Source: Sciurus carolinensis
Taxonomy: Eukaryota; Chordata; Mammalia; Rodentia; Sciuridae
Reading direction: 5' to 3'
Assembly: GCF_902686445.1 (NCBI RefSeq)
Contig: NC_062232.1
Location: 74,789,440-74,853,439 of the forward strand
DNA: 64,000 bases
Shown one piece after another: positions 12,566 through 23,933 of the stretch. Within the stretch, counting starts at the first letter, position 1; every line of letters begins with the position of its first letter. Below the pieces are notes generated by a model. It was not told where the DNA came from and made no database searches. It saw only the letters and a list, made by a program, of their open reading frames with translations. Position numbers and translations under genes: made by a program.

Positions 12566-15180
12566 AAAATTCCTTTTATTATTATTACTTTGCAAATATA
12601 AGATTTTTTATAAATTACTGGGATTCATTTTTAAGCACATTCTTAAAATTTTCAATTGTATAAGCTGGTTGCACCAGACATTAATTTGCATTGTCATGAT
12701 CTTATGGAAGTAGGAAGAAATACCTGAAATATTTCTTTGCCATAGTTAACTAGAAGGCATGTCACTATGAGAAATGCCATATTTATTACTCTAACAAAAT
12801 CATATTTCATACAAATCTATATAGATCTTATGTATATAAAAGCATGGTTATAATTAAAAATTTAAAAAGATAATTGGCTAAATCCATTTAGAGTGATACA
12901 ATTTAAGCTGCAAAGTGCTGACATTACATTAATATGTGGCATATTATATACTGTGTGAGACCTGAGGGTGAAGGGGGAGACACTGATAGTTAATTTGAAT
13001 GTTTTAAAGTATTTTGTTGTAATTTATTTTGCTAGCTTGACTTCCTTTGATTGTGGCTATAGTTATTTTAATCATGCAAGACAAATTTGTGAGATGTTAT
13101 TTACAAAACTAAATGGGGTTTTAGAATTAACATAAATTATATGTTATTCAATAATATGTGCGATGTCATCATAGTTCAGTATAGGACAATCTCAAATAGT
13201 AACTCTGTATGTATACATAAAGACACCATACAATATTTGAACTAGATATTGTTTTGATATTCTGTTTAAATAACACATCAAAATTATAAACTTCTTTGTT
13301 CAGGAAGGAGGAGAATTATAAAGTTCTATTTTTTTGTTATTATAATCATTTTATTCAAAGAACAAATTCTAAACTGGTGAATAGACCAGGTGAATTCTAT
13401 ATACTAATAGAATATAGTGTAGATATGGCAAGGTAAAGACAATAAGAAAGAATGCAGTTTGATTGAAATGATAGAGATATAGAATATTTTCATCCCTAAT
13501 TCTGAATTAAAAATATTTTTCAAATTCTGTGCTCCATAAAATTAGGAGGTGTGTTATATTGAAATCATGCTTTATTAATAATTGGGTTAAAAGTAATAAT
13601 AGCTAAAGTCAAGGGAAGATTTGATTCTGAAGTATATTTGATTCACATTTCTCTTAGTTAATTGCTTTACTTCATTTTGCTTGTGCTTATTCTATTTCAA
13701 TTAGTAGACTCATCATTTGTATTTACTGAAAAATCAATGCCAAGAAATTGCTTATTCAAGACTTATGCTTTGAAGTGTGAAATATTTATCTTTCTTCAGC
13801 ACATTAAATCCTATCCTTTAACATTTTAAAACAAACATACATTTACACCTAGAACAGGTGATAACAAAGTTTAATCTAGGAATATAAGCATAGTAATAAT
13901 AGGTTTATTTACTTTCTGAGGAATTTAGAAGAATGTATGCTGAAGGAATAAAGGTTTTCTTCTCCATCACCTCTCTTGTAATGGCATGAGTATAATTTGT
14001 TTTTAAAGAAATGTCCTTCACGCATTTCATTTTCCTCTATCATTGTCATTGAGTAAATTGTTAGGAAGGGGCATAACTAAGGAAGGAAATCACACTTAGG
14101 AATTACCAAACGTGTTTATCTCTTCTTCTCCCATTGTTTGCTGGTAGGTATATTTCCAGGTGTGTAGCTGGAGATAGAGTGAATCACTTTTCTTAATGCA
14201 TTTAGGGAGTCACCATGCTTAGGGACTCACTGTCAATGTTTAGAATTAGTTGTACTGCAACACAGGTATTTTATTGTGATATTTTCAATTTGAGTGTTAC
14301 TGTTCACTCATAATTGCCCCTGTGGCAAAAGGTAAGAGGATACTAAAGCTACACTTGCATGAAAAAGAGCATAAGAAATGGGTGAAAGAGAAGATTATCT
14401 TTGAGGAGAGGTAGTAAACTTCTTTCACATACAAAGGAAAAATCTTGTTTGTGATTATCATTAATTCACGTCTATTTGGCATGAAGTGTTTAATAGACTA
14501 TAAATCCAGAAACCTAGGTATAATATTTATTGTCATAATTTTATTGTCATAAAATCCAGTAGGAGGTACCAGAATTGTAGAAGCTTATATTTTGAATAAA
14601 ATATCACAGGGGAAAATTAAAAAATCTACATAAGTAGTAAGGACTACATTCTTGAGTGTTCTCTGAAGGATCAAGTGGTGTTCGATGCCATCAAGAAATA
14701 CTGTTTTTCTATTAAGAAGAAAAACTCTCTGTCTTGGGATTAAGAATACAAATTATCTGTAAACTTTTTAAATGCAGGATAAATCCATGTGTCATCAGGA
14801 ATTAAAAATTCTTAGTTCAAGGAAAGTCATTTGCATTCTGATATTAGCTGTGGAAATAAAGTCAGCAGATTACAAATAATCTCTTGTTTCTTTATTCCTG
14901 TTTGTTTGATATCACCAATTTCAAAAGTTAACCTAAAACACGATTAAAAATTCTTTTAAATTCAAGTATACTGTAAGAGATGATTGTCAAAGTTTGAGTA
15001 GGTCAATGGTGTAAAGACACATTCAACTTATTAGTCCCTTTTGGTTGAATAAATTTGCAGAAGTTTGTGATTTTACTTTCTTAAGGGAAGCTAAGAGTTT
15101 ATATGAAATGTAAATTGAAACATGCCCTTTCAGAGAAACAGATAAACAGGGAGATTGTTGTTAAATTTTGAGAGAAAGAA
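12566..15180. other. Unrecognised AT-rich non-coding DNA
   Basis: 2.6 kb in which I recognise no gene, SINE, LINE or LTR. Frames are 61 codons or shorter. Confidence 0.5.
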
Positions 15181-15182
15181 AA

Positions 15183-15211
15183 AGAGAGAAGAGAGAGAGA
15201 GAGAGAGAGAT
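15183..15211. repeat. (GA)n microsatellite
   Basis: A purine tract of repeated GA, preceded by related 'gagaaagaaaaagagag' sequence. Confidence 0.9.
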
Positions 15212-15517
15212 TTCTATATTGCCAAAACACAGATTCTTCTTTGCTTTCTAATTATAAGAGAAGCTTTTTTTTTTTTTTAGATGGGATCAAAGTTCTTTGC
15301 AACTTGCCTGCCTGCAGTAGTTCTCCTCCCTTTTGGCTTTCTGAAAGTGAGATTTGCCCTTGCTCTATAGGCACCTATCATGCAATTGTCTGTCTCACAA
15401 CCTGTTGAGGTGCTGCATTGTAACATGAAACTTTAATTGGCGGTGATTTAATATTTAAAATAAAAATTTGATGGTTAAATAAAATAATAGTGTGTGCACA
15501 TGTGTGTGTGTATATTA

Positions 15518-15948
15518 TGTTGGTCAGCTTTTCTTCCCTGTGATCAAAATACATGACAAGAACAACTTAGAGGGAGAAAAGTTTATTTTGGTTTACTTTC
15601 AGCATTTTACTTGGTCAGCTAATTCTGTTGCTTTGGGACAAAAGGTGAGGCAGAACCTTATGGTGGAAAGGTGTGTTAGAGAAGCACTACTGATCTCATG
15701 GTAGCCAGGAAGCAGAGAGAAAGAACAAGGGGAAAGGCTGTAGGGCAGAAGAACTCTTTTGTGGGACACACATTTAGTGACCCACCTCCCCCTGTGTTCC
15801 ACTTGATTACAGTTGCCACACAGTTGGTTCATTCAAATTAGGATGAACTGATTAGGTTATACTTCTCACAATTCTATCATTTTGCTTCCAAATATTCCTG
15901 CATTAACACAGGAGTTTTTGGGAGACACCTCCTATCCAAACCATAATA
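15518..15948 (-). mobile_element. MaLR-type LTR (3' LTR of the element)
   Basis: Read on the minus strand it begins with the MaLR-like 'ATGGTTTGGATAGGAGGTGT', has 'TGTGAGAAGTATAACC' and 'GTGGGTCACTAAATG' blocks, and ends with the conserved 'AAATAAACTTTTCTCCCTC' (polyadenylation signal AATAAA), 'TTGTTCTTGTCATGTATTTT' and 'AAAGCTGACCAACA'. This is the block order of MST/MLT1-class (ERVL-MaLR) LTRs. A related copy in the same orientation lies at 16685-17140. Two overlapping short frames inside it (15492-15704 and 15599-15832) are chance. Confidence 0.8.
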
Positions 15949-16684
15949 TTCCATCTCTGATCCCCAAAACCTCATGTCCATTTTACAGTGTGAAGTGCAG
16001 TTAGTTTATTTCCAAGTCTTCAGAGTCTTAACAGTCCATGGTTGCCAAAACCAAATTAAAAGTTTCATTTGACCCTCTAGTCAAACTCTTGGCTCTGAGC
16101 CTCTATATAAATCAAAAGCATTATATATATCCAATATAAAATGGCACAGAATAAACATTACAGTTTTAGTCAGGAAAATAGGAAATAGAAAGAAGGGATA
16201 GGGTCAAAACAAGACCAAAATCCAGCTGGGGTAAACAGGTCCTATATCTCCAAACACAGCATCTAGCACACATCCAGCTTTTATGTGCCTTCCAAAGGGC
16301 TTGGCTTGGGCAGTCTAGCCCTTTTGACCTTTACTGTTGCAGTAAAGACTCTCTTTTGGCCTGGTTTTCTCCATAGTGAGCTTCTTTTCTTGGCAAGTCA
16401 TTCACATTCTTTGCGAGAATATAATCCAAGTGGTGTCTAGTTCAATTTCCAATGGAATCCTCTTTTCCCTTTGAAACCTCATGAGCTCAGTCATTAGTTT
16501 ACATTCTCATCTTCTGAGTTCCCACCAGAATTGCACATTCAGGTCTGCTTAAAGCATTCAAGTTTTTTCCAACCTGCATATCCAAAATTTTCAAACACCT
16601 CCTGCAAACTGTTTTTCAAAGACTTCTGAACCACATGATCAGGTTAATTACAGCACCAACCCCGCTTATTGATATCAATTCCTG
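15949..16684 (-). mobile_element. MaLR internal region, shortened
   Basis: The sequence between the two LTRs starts (+ strand) 'ttccatctctgatcccc' and 'aacctcatgtccattttaca', then 'agtcttaacagtccatgg', matching the start of the reversed THE1/MST internal region (a '..ccaaatctcatgtcc' and '..agtcttaactca' pattern). At about 736 bp it is much shorter than the roughly 1.6 kb I recall for MaLR internal regions, and I see no readable gag frame. MaLRs are non-autonomous relatives of ERVL. Confidence 0.7.
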
Positions 16685-17140
16685 TGTTAATTAACTTTTC
16701 CTTGTTGTGAACAAACTATCTGACAAGAAGAAGATAGAGAATAAAAAGTTTATTTTGGCTCACTGTTTCAGAGTGAAAACTGTTGAAGGTTTGGTTCATG
16801 TTCTGACAAGTCCATTTCTCTAGACCCAAAGTGAGGAAGAACATTATGGTGGAATGTCATGATGGAGGAACACCCTTTGGCAGCTTAGAAGCAAAGGGAG
16901 ATAAAGCAGAGGGGAGGGGTTTCAAAGAAGATGAACCTTTCTAAGGCACAACCCCAGTGACCCACCTTCTCATCCCAAGTCATGACCCACTTGCCTACAG
17001 CTAGTTATTACCCAGTTGGTTCATTTAAACTAGGATGGATTGATTAAAATTACACTTCTCACAATCCAATCATTTCACCTCCACACACCCTGAATTAACT
17101 CAGGAGCTTTAGGAGAAAGCCTCATATCCAAACCATAACA
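16685..17140 (-). mobile_element. MaLR-type LTR (5' LTR of the element)
   Basis: Partner of the LTR at 15518-15948. In minus-strand sense it begins 'TGTTATGGTTTGGATATGAG' and ends near 'GGAAAAGTTAATTAACA', with 'TTGGATTGTGAGAAGTGTAA' and 'CCAAAATAAACTTTT' (poly-A signal) in the expected places. Ends follow the retroviral TG...CA rule. I could not find an exact 5-bp target duplication outside the two LTRs; the right flank is an AT-rich tract that may have slipped. Confidence 0.8.
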
Positions 17141-17232
17141 ACTATATATATACTTACATGAGTGTATATATATTATATACATACATATATGTATATATAT
17201 TATATGTATATATAGTATATACATATTCTATT
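17141..17232. repeat. AT-rich low-complexity / (TATA)n tract
   Basis: Imperfect TA/TATG/TACA repeats directly abutting the right edge of the MaLR element. Confidence 0.8.
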
Positions 17233-18342
17233 TCTTTTTAAAAATAAAGTAACTCATTAATAGGATTTTATCTATTAATGACATAACAATTTCACCCAGC
17301 TTTGCATCTTTAGCACCCTCATTTAAAGATTTATTTGGCTATAACAGCAAAAGGAATGACTTCTTTATTTATTAGTTATTGCCTATTAACATGTGTTTTT
17401 ATGATTCAAGGAACTGTGTGTGTGTGTGTATGTATGAATATATTTTTAGTTGGAGAGAAAATCATACTTATTCTAAGACAGGCAGCTAAAGGCTAAATAG
17501 TACATATGATAAGTGATTTTTTCTGACAATGAGAGCTCTGTTTCTTCTGAGAAACTAATTTAACTTTCTCTTTTGGATGACATGAATAATTTGCCTAATT
17601 ATGTTCTTTTTGTGTGTGTTGTTTCCTATAATGCACAGAGTCAAAATTTTGGCCCATATAGAACAAGGAGATAACCTTTAATTATTGTAATGTCAGCATT
17701 CCTAGATTTGTTTAAGTGTGTTTTTTTCCTAGTTTTAGCTTTTTAACCTACTTCATTCTGTCATATATTAGGTTTCTTAACTATTTGATTTTGACTAATG
17801 GTGAGGAAAAGAATTTTGGTAGTTTGTAGTAGAAACAGACAAATCAATATTTCACACCCAGAAGAATATGTTTCCTTCACATGTTTGCATATGATTAATT
17901 GAATCTATATATAAAAATGATGTATGCATTACATAATTGCAATCATCTCTCAAATATCACTCAGGGAATTTCTCACACTGTGGCTTATCTTCTCCTCAAC
18001 TAGTCATAATTACTTTATTGATAACAAAGTAAATCTGAGATTTTCCCCCCAAATCCAGCAAGAACAGCACAAGTTCTGCCACTTAAAGTATCCTTAGTTT
18101 TCCAAATCCTTGAGAAAAGGAATAAATCATTATGTAATAAAGAATTCAGATCTGATGTTCTCTATTATTCTGGAAATTGATTCTAGGATAGAGAAAAGAA
18201 CAGTAGTGAAAAATAGGGAGAGTGACTGAAATTATTTTAGGGCTCTGAACTTCTAAAACAACAGATTAAAGAAATCTACTCAAATACAAGTTTAATGATT
18301 TCTAAAAGTATGCTCATGATCCATCATTTTTTTCACTCAAGG
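17233..18342. other. Unrecognised non-coding DNA
   Basis: Contains a short (GT)n run at about 17414-17430 but no recognisable gene or repeat otherwise. Confidence 0.5.
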
Positions 18343-18355
18343 TCCATCAAAGATG

Positions 18356-18711
18356 GGACTGGAGACTATCATGATAAGTGAGATAAGCCAATCCCAAAAT
18401 ACCAAAGGCTGAATGTTCTCTCTGGTATGTGGATGCTAATACACATTGGTGGGTTGGATAGAAGTTCATTGGATTAGACAAAGGGGAATAAAGAGAAGGG
18501 AGGGGTAATGGGAATAGGAAAGGCAGTAATATGAACTGGACATAACTTTCATGTGTTCATATATGACTATACAACCAGTATAACTTCATATCATGTGTAT
18601 CCATAAGAATGGGAAGTTATACTCCATTTATGTATAATATGATAAAATATACTCTACTACTACTGTCATGGTATATTCAAAAAGAACAAATAAAAAAGAA
18701 TGAAAAGAAGA
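18356..18711 (+). mobile_element. 5'-truncated L1, 3' end only
   Basis: Begins in the last codons of ORF2 ('atgataagtgagataagcca'), continues through the 3' UTR ('aagttcattggattagacaa', 'ataaagagaagggagggg', 'aagttatactccatttatgt') and ends 'aaaagaacaaataaaaaag'. It is flanked by a 13-bp target duplication 'tccatcaaagatg' (18343-18355) and 'tccatcaaaaatg' (18712-18724), one mismatch. This sense-strand copy gives a reference for the minus-strand L1 ends elsewhere in the window. Confidence 0.9.
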
Positions 18712-18728
18712 TCCATCAAAAATGCTTT

Positions 18729-18932
18729 GTTGGGCATGGTGGCGCATGCCTAAAATCCCAGCAGTTCAAGAGACTGAGGCAGGAATATCGTGAGTTCAAA
18801 GCCAGCCTCAGCAAAAGGGATGTGCTAAACAGTTCAGTGAGACCCTGCCTTTAAATAAAATACAACATAGGACTGGGGATGTGACTCAGTGATTGAGTGC
18901 TCCTGAGTTCAATTCCTGTACCCAAACAAAGC
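18729..18932 (+). repeat. B1-ID dimeric SINE
   Basis: B1-like head ('tgggcatggtggcgcatgcc', 'gagttcaaagccagcctcag'), A-rich linker ('ttaaataaaatacaaca'), ID half ('ggactggggatgtgactcag', 'tgagttcaattcctgtaccc'). Starts within a few bases of the target duplication of the preceding L1. A frame at 18609-18854 runs across both elements and is not a gene. Confidence 0.92.
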
Positions 18933-19512
18933 CAAAGTCAACATTCATTTCATTGAGCTTACTGTGTAACTCTCCACTAGTAATTGAAAGTTGTGACATG
19001 TTTTCTCTACATTTGTATGTAAGTACGTATTTACAATTCTGTTGGAAATGTAAATATATTTAAACATTCATATGACTATTCTCTTTATACTTGTAAAGTT
19101 TTTTATCCCTTATTATAGAGATGACTAACCTACCATAAAGATAATATATTTACATTCTGTAATTAAGTATAAATTTCTCATGTTTTATATATTTTAGAAG
19201 GAACATACACTCAGAAATTCTGTTCTCAAAATGAAAAATTTGTGGATTGCAGTTAGGCAAAATCTTATCTGTTACTTAACAAATGGTCATTTTTTCCAAA
19301 TACTTAATAATGAAATACCTGAACAAGGAATGTGGAGCTTGACATATTTGTATTTATTTTTATCAGTTTAAATGCAGTAAATGGCAGCCTAATAGTGTTT
19401 AAAATAAGTTTTTTTTTTATTTTAGAGAAGTTTTAGATTTGCAGAATAATTGTGAAGGAAGAATAGAAAATTCCCATATATACTACACTACACTGAATTT
19501 TTGTTTGTTGTT
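18933..19512. other. Mostly unrecognised; possible ancient L1 trace at 19410-19490
   Basis: The 19410-19490 part ('ttagagaagttttagatttg', 'gaaaattcccatatatac') resembles a motif common in 3' regions of old mammalian L1s. The rest is unrecognised AT-rich DNA. Confidence 0.35.
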
Positions 19513-19727
19513 TGTTTTTTGTTTTTGTACCCAGGATTAAACTCAGAAGCACTTAACAGTTCAGTCACATTCCCAGTCCTTTTATGTTTTTTTATTTAGA
19601 GACAGGGTCTCAGTGAGTTATTTAGGGCCTTGCTAAATTGCTGAGGCTGGCTTTGAATTCCAGATCCTCCTGCCTCAGCCTCCAGAGCTGCTGGGATTTC
19701 AGGTGTGTACCACCTCGCAAGCTTAAA
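19513..19727 (-). repeat. B1-ID dimeric SINE
   Basis: Reverse-complement composite SINE: 'tacccaggattaaactcaga' (ID half), then 'gagacagggtctcagtgag', then 'gctgaggctggctttgaatt' and 'gctgggatttcaggtgtgta' (B1 half). Near-duplicate flanks 'actgaattttt' and 'actgagttttg' suggest the target duplication. Confidence 0.9.
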
Positions 19728-19739
19728 CTGAGTTTTGAT

Positions 19740-20170
19740 AGTGATTCTTTGCTTAAACAAACTTTAACCAGGCTCCTGAAACTTCTATGTGCAACTGCGC
19801 TCTCTTGTAAAAACTAATTGTAACAAGAACCCTGACGAATTAAATTAGCAAGAACCTTTCATATCCATATTTGAAAATCCTCAATATCAGATCAAGTTCA
19901 TTATCCTCCACCTCCCCCAGGTGATATCTGATACACCTGACCTGTCCTCAGCAATAATCCGTGTTAGGTAAGTTTAGCCAGAATCTTCCTTACTCTTGAA
20001 GTTTCCTTTTAGATATTTTCTGTCCACTTTGTCCTTGGCTAAAAATTCCCACTTGCTTTACCTGTGTTTGGCTTGTGTCTAATCTCTTGACCCCACTGCT
20101 ATCTCACTTCAGTGGCTTCTATATCTATCTCGATGTTCCTGAATAAAGCTTTATAGTGTTCCTACAAGTA
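19740..20170 (+). mobile_element. Probable LTR of an endogenous retrovirus, unclassified
   Basis: No coding frame. The layout resembles an ERV LTR in sense orientation: a body with 'gtaacaagaaccctgacgaa', a C/T-rich R/U5-like stretch ('tgtctaatctcttgacccca', 'tctcacttcagtggcttc') and a polyadenylation signal in 'cctgaataaagctttatag' near the end. I see no second copy and no clear target duplication; the SINE at 19513-19727 abuts or interrupts the left side. Family uncertain. Confidence 0.4.
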
Positions 20171-20184
20171 TTGAATAATGTTAT

Positions 20185-20484
20185 TGTTTAACAGTTTTTC
20201 CTAGTATTATCATATGTTTGTATGGCACTTTCATTAACTAGAAAAAATCAGTATTGGTATAATTCATTAAGTATAAAGTCCATGCTTTATTCAGATTTAC
20301 TTAATTTTAAATCTAATGTCATTTTTATGATTCAATATACAACCACACATAGAGATATCATGTTACTTTTATTCATATTTCCTTAGTTCCCCTTGACTAT
20401 GCCAGTTTTTTAGACTTTTCTTGTTTTTGATGATCTCTTGATGATAATTTTGCAGGTATTATACAGAATGTCTCACAATTAGGA
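20185..20484. repeat. Ancient mammalian L1M-type repeat, left part
   Basis: Contains 'ttagttccccttgactatgc', 'gacttttcttgtttttgatg' and 'aatgtctcacaattaggatt', a recurrent motif series in old mammalian L1M-type repeats. It resumes at 21600 ('atcatgatttgggaagga'), so the element between is a later insertion. Family assignment is from memory only. Confidence 0.45.
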
Positions 20485-20500
20485 TTTGTCTCATGTTTCT

Positions 20501-21583
20501 TTTTATTATAATGAAATTTTTGGTTTTGTAGGTGATGGGTATTGGAGCAGTTTCCAGTTTTGGATATTTCAAATAGTGCCAAGAACATTACACTATACAT
20601 CATTTAATGAACGTATTTCTGTTGCACATATAACTATTAGTGAACTTTCTGGGTCATACCCCCACACACATAAGTTCACCATATAAGCAATATTACTGCA
20701 TGGCATTCCAAAGAGTTGACCAACAAGTATTCCCACAAGTCGCATGAGAGTACCTCTTCCTAACACTCTTGCCAATATGTATTTCCTTGCCTTTCACACT
20801 TTTTTAGCTATTTTGGTGGTTGTTCAGTATTAGCATTTTAGTCATTTAGGTGGGTGATTTGAATTTCTCTGATGATTTACATGAGCACTTTTTCATGGGT
20901 TCACTACCCATCTGGATATTCTGTTGTGTGATGTTTTTGTTCAACCACTTTGCCTATTTTTCTGTGATTTTGCATACTAGTCCTTTGTCAGATACTATAT
21001 TTGAGAATAGTCTCACCTATTCTTTTTCATTCTTTATGTTTTTTAAATTTGTTCTAATTAGTTATACATGAGAATAGAATGCACTTTGACACATCATACA
21101 TTAATGGAGTATAATTTCTCATTCTTCTGGTTGTACATGATATAGAATTATACTGGTCTTGTAGTAATATAGGTACATGAGATAATATTGTCTGATTAAT
21201 TCTTTTATCCTTCCTAATCCCACACCCCTTCCCCTCCTTTTACTCCCCTCTACCTAATGCAAAGTAACTCTGTTTCTTCCCTAGCCCACCCTTATTGTGA
21301 ATATCATCCACATATCTGAGAAAACATGTGGTCTTTTGTTTAGTGGGATTGAATTATTTCACTTAACATGATATTCTCCAGCTCCATTCATTTACTGGAA
21401 AATGCCATAATTTCATTCTTCTTTAAGGCTGAGTAATATTCCATTGTGTATATATACCAAATTTTCTTTATCCATTCATCTGTTGAAGGACACCTATGTT
21501 AGTTCTATATTTCAGCTATTGTGAGTTGAGCTGCTATAAACATTGATGTGGCTGCGTCATTGTAGTATGTTGATTTTAAGTCC
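20501..21583 (-). mobile_element. Compound minus-strand L1 insertion
   Basis: Bracketed by near-identical 16-bp repeats, 'tttgtctcatgtttct' at 20485-20500 and 'tttgtctgatgtttct' at 21584-21599, located where the older host repeat is split. The left half (about 20530-21030) reads as an old L1 ORF2 C-terminal region in reverse ('cattccaaagagttgacc', 'tgatttgaatttctctgatg', 'actagtcctttgtcagatac'). The right half (about 21035-21583) is a different L1 3' end: UTR, then 'acttaacatgatattctcca' and 'tgtagtatgttgattttaag'. So one L1 3' end seems to be inserted into, or joined to, another. All frames are broken. Confidence 0.65.
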
Positions 21584-21599
21584 TTTGTCTGATGTTTCT

Positions 21600-22535
21600 A
21601 TCATGATTTGGGAAGGAAGACTACACAGTTAAGATACAATTTTTATGACACTGTATTAAAATTACACACTATCCACATGACTTTTGGCTAATGATGTGGT
21701 AAGCTAGAACATAAAATTGAGGTAGTGGTTGTCTCATTTTGCCACTGTAAAGTTAACTCCTTTTTATTATCTTTTAATACTCTATGCAGCCCACAAATCA
21801 GTTTGTATTCCTTGAGGACAAAGTGCCTACATAAATTATGTGGAATTGTCCTATAGATTTGTCTTGTCATTCACATTTATTTATTTATTCACTTTTTAAT
21901 TTTTGTATTAGTCTGCACCATAGAAATTAATCTTATATTTTGGGTCACATTATAAATCAATACTACTTTATTTATTTGATTGTTCAAATTATTCTACTTT
22001 TAGTTATTGAGAATTCTTTAAAGTAGGCTCTTGTGACCCTTTGACATAATCCATTATGGGTTTTTGAGCCTTTCTTTAATTTGTGGAATGATGAGATTAT
22101 CTATGCATTTTTGTATTTTCACCCTTTTTTTGTCTGTTTGCAATTCATTTTGGAACACTTCTATGGACAATCAGAGTCACTGATTCTTCCCAGAGTCATG
22201 TCCAGATTATGACAAAACCATCAAAAGTATTCTTCATTTTTGCTGCATTGACTTCGGTTTCCAGCATTTTGTCTTGTTTTGTTTTCTGAGAATTTGCATC
22301 TCTCTGCTTTCATTACCATTTGTTATTTCATGTTGCCTATCTTTCCATTAATGTTCTTAGTATATAAGTCATAATTATTTTGTATTTATTGACAGATAAT
22401 TATAATATCTGTGCCATTACAAAATCTGGTTCTAATGATTTTTCTCTGAAAACTATTTTTTCAATTGTTTTCATCATGTTGTGTCATTTTTTGTAGAAAG
22501 GTAAATGATATTATTTTTGTTGTGGAAACCTAACT
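21600..22535. repeat. Ancient mammalian L1M-type repeat, right part
   Basis: Continues the element begun at 20185: 'ctgtaaagttaactcctttt', 'tgcagcccacaaatcagt', 'gtgcctacataaattatgtg', 'taggctcttgtgacccttt'. Further right, 'gcatctctctgctttcatta', 'cagataattataatatctg' and 'tctggttctaatgatttt' match the reversed 5'/ORF1 region of old L1M elements. No frame survives. Confidence 0.5.
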
Positions 22536-22943
22536 TTTTCTGATTTAGTCTCCATGTCCCCATGCTAATTTCACATTGTTTCACTAAAAACCATGAAGAT
22601 TATAAGGAATATTTGATTATTTCCAATAGCATAAGCACTGAAAATTTATTAAGAATAGGCAACTTTAGATTTAAATGTATGTATTATTTCTCAAGAACTC
22701 AAAAATACTAACATTTCCTGTCTTTGAAAGGAATCAAATATCATAATTTGATGCACACATTTTTCTAAGAAAAGTCTTATTATCATAAAGTGGGACAGTA
22801 GCCTTAGTTATTCATGTTTTCTCAGTTCAATGTCTCAGAATACATGATATCATGATAGAATAGATCAGGTATTAGTTATGGTGGAAAATTCAGAAAATAT
22901 GGTAAACTGAACATTTAAATACTACAAGTAGTAATTAACAATG
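22536..22943. other. Unrecognised non-coding DNA
   Basis: No gene or repeat recognised. Confidence 0.5.
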
Positions 22944-22951
22944 CAATGCCT

Positions 22952-23205
22952 GACTGAGTATGGTGGTGCAAGCCTATATTCTCAGAAGCTCAGGAAGCTG
23001 AGCCAGGAGGATCACAAGTTCAAAGCCAGCCTCAGCAATTTAGTGAGACCCTGGACATCTTAGGAAGACCATGTCTCAAAATAAAATAAAATAAAATAAA
23101 ATGGGCTGGGAATGTGGCTCTGTGGTTACGTGCCCCTGAGTTCAATCCCCAGAACCAAAATACTACTACGACTACTACTACTTCTAATAATAATAATAAT
23201 AATAT
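22952..23205 (+). repeat. B1-ID dimeric SINE with expanded tail
   Basis: Head 'gtatggtggtgcaagcctat' and 'gttcaaagccagcctcagca', linker of (AAAAT)n repeats at about 23077-23101, ID half 'gggaatgtggctctgtggtt' and 'tgagttcaatccccagaacc', then a (TAC)n(TAA)n run at about 23158-23205. The 8-bp flanks 'caatgcct' at 22944-22951 and 23206-23213 place the trinucleotide array inside the insertion, so it grew from the SINE tail. Confidence 0.9.
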
Positions 23206-23213
23206 CAATGCCT

Positions 23214-23690
23214 TTTTCATGTACATTTTTGTGTTCAAGGAACTAATATTTTATCCCCAAAATAAACATATGTGATGTAATTTTATATTTCAATTTTAAA
23301 GTTTACTAAACTGATACTTAAAGAGGTTAAACAGGTTGTCAAAGATACACTATGCCTCCAATATCTTTTAACTGTTATGTGATATACTGACACAAATGTG
23401 TTTGTTTCCATATTTACCACATCAGTACATACATATTAACTTTTAATGAACTTTGAAAAATAGTTAAAACAAAGTATTTCAGAGGATCATGATTTTCTGG
23501 CATATTTTAACATTTTTTTATTTTTAACCGATACACAAATACATGAATGTTTTACATGTTAATGTGGTGTTGACCAAAGTTTGATAGGTTGATAGGTGTA
23601 TACATCATGTAATGTTTAAACCAGGTTGATTATACTGATCTTTCCAAACATTCATCAATTTTTCATGGTGAAAACTTTCAGAAACCTTTT
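23214..23690. other. Unrecognised non-coding DNA
   Basis: No gene or repeat recognised. Confidence 0.5.
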
Positions 23691-23701
23691 TCTATCTTTT
23701 T

Positions 23702-23922
23702 CTTTCTTTCTTTTTTTTTTTTTTTTTTGGTACCAGGAATTAAACCTGGTGTTACTTGATCCCTGAGCCACATCCCAGCCCTTTTTATATTTTATTTCGA
23801 GACAGGGTGTCACTAAGTTGCTTAGGGCTTCAGTAAGTTGCTGAGGCTGGCTTTGAACTTGCAATCCTCCTGCCGCAGCCTCCATAGTCACTGGATTACA
23901 GAGATACAACACCACACCTGGC
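23702..23922 (-). repeat. B1-ID dimeric SINE
   Basis: Starts with a poly-T run (reversed A tail), then 'ggtaccaggaattaaacctg', 'gagacagggtgtcactaagt', and the B1 half 'gctgaggctggctttgaact'. Exact 11-bp target duplication 'tctatcttttt' at 23691-23701 and 23923-23933. An 86-codon antisense frame here is SINE sequence, not a gene. Confidence 0.94.
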
Positions 23923-23933
23923 TCTATCTTTTT

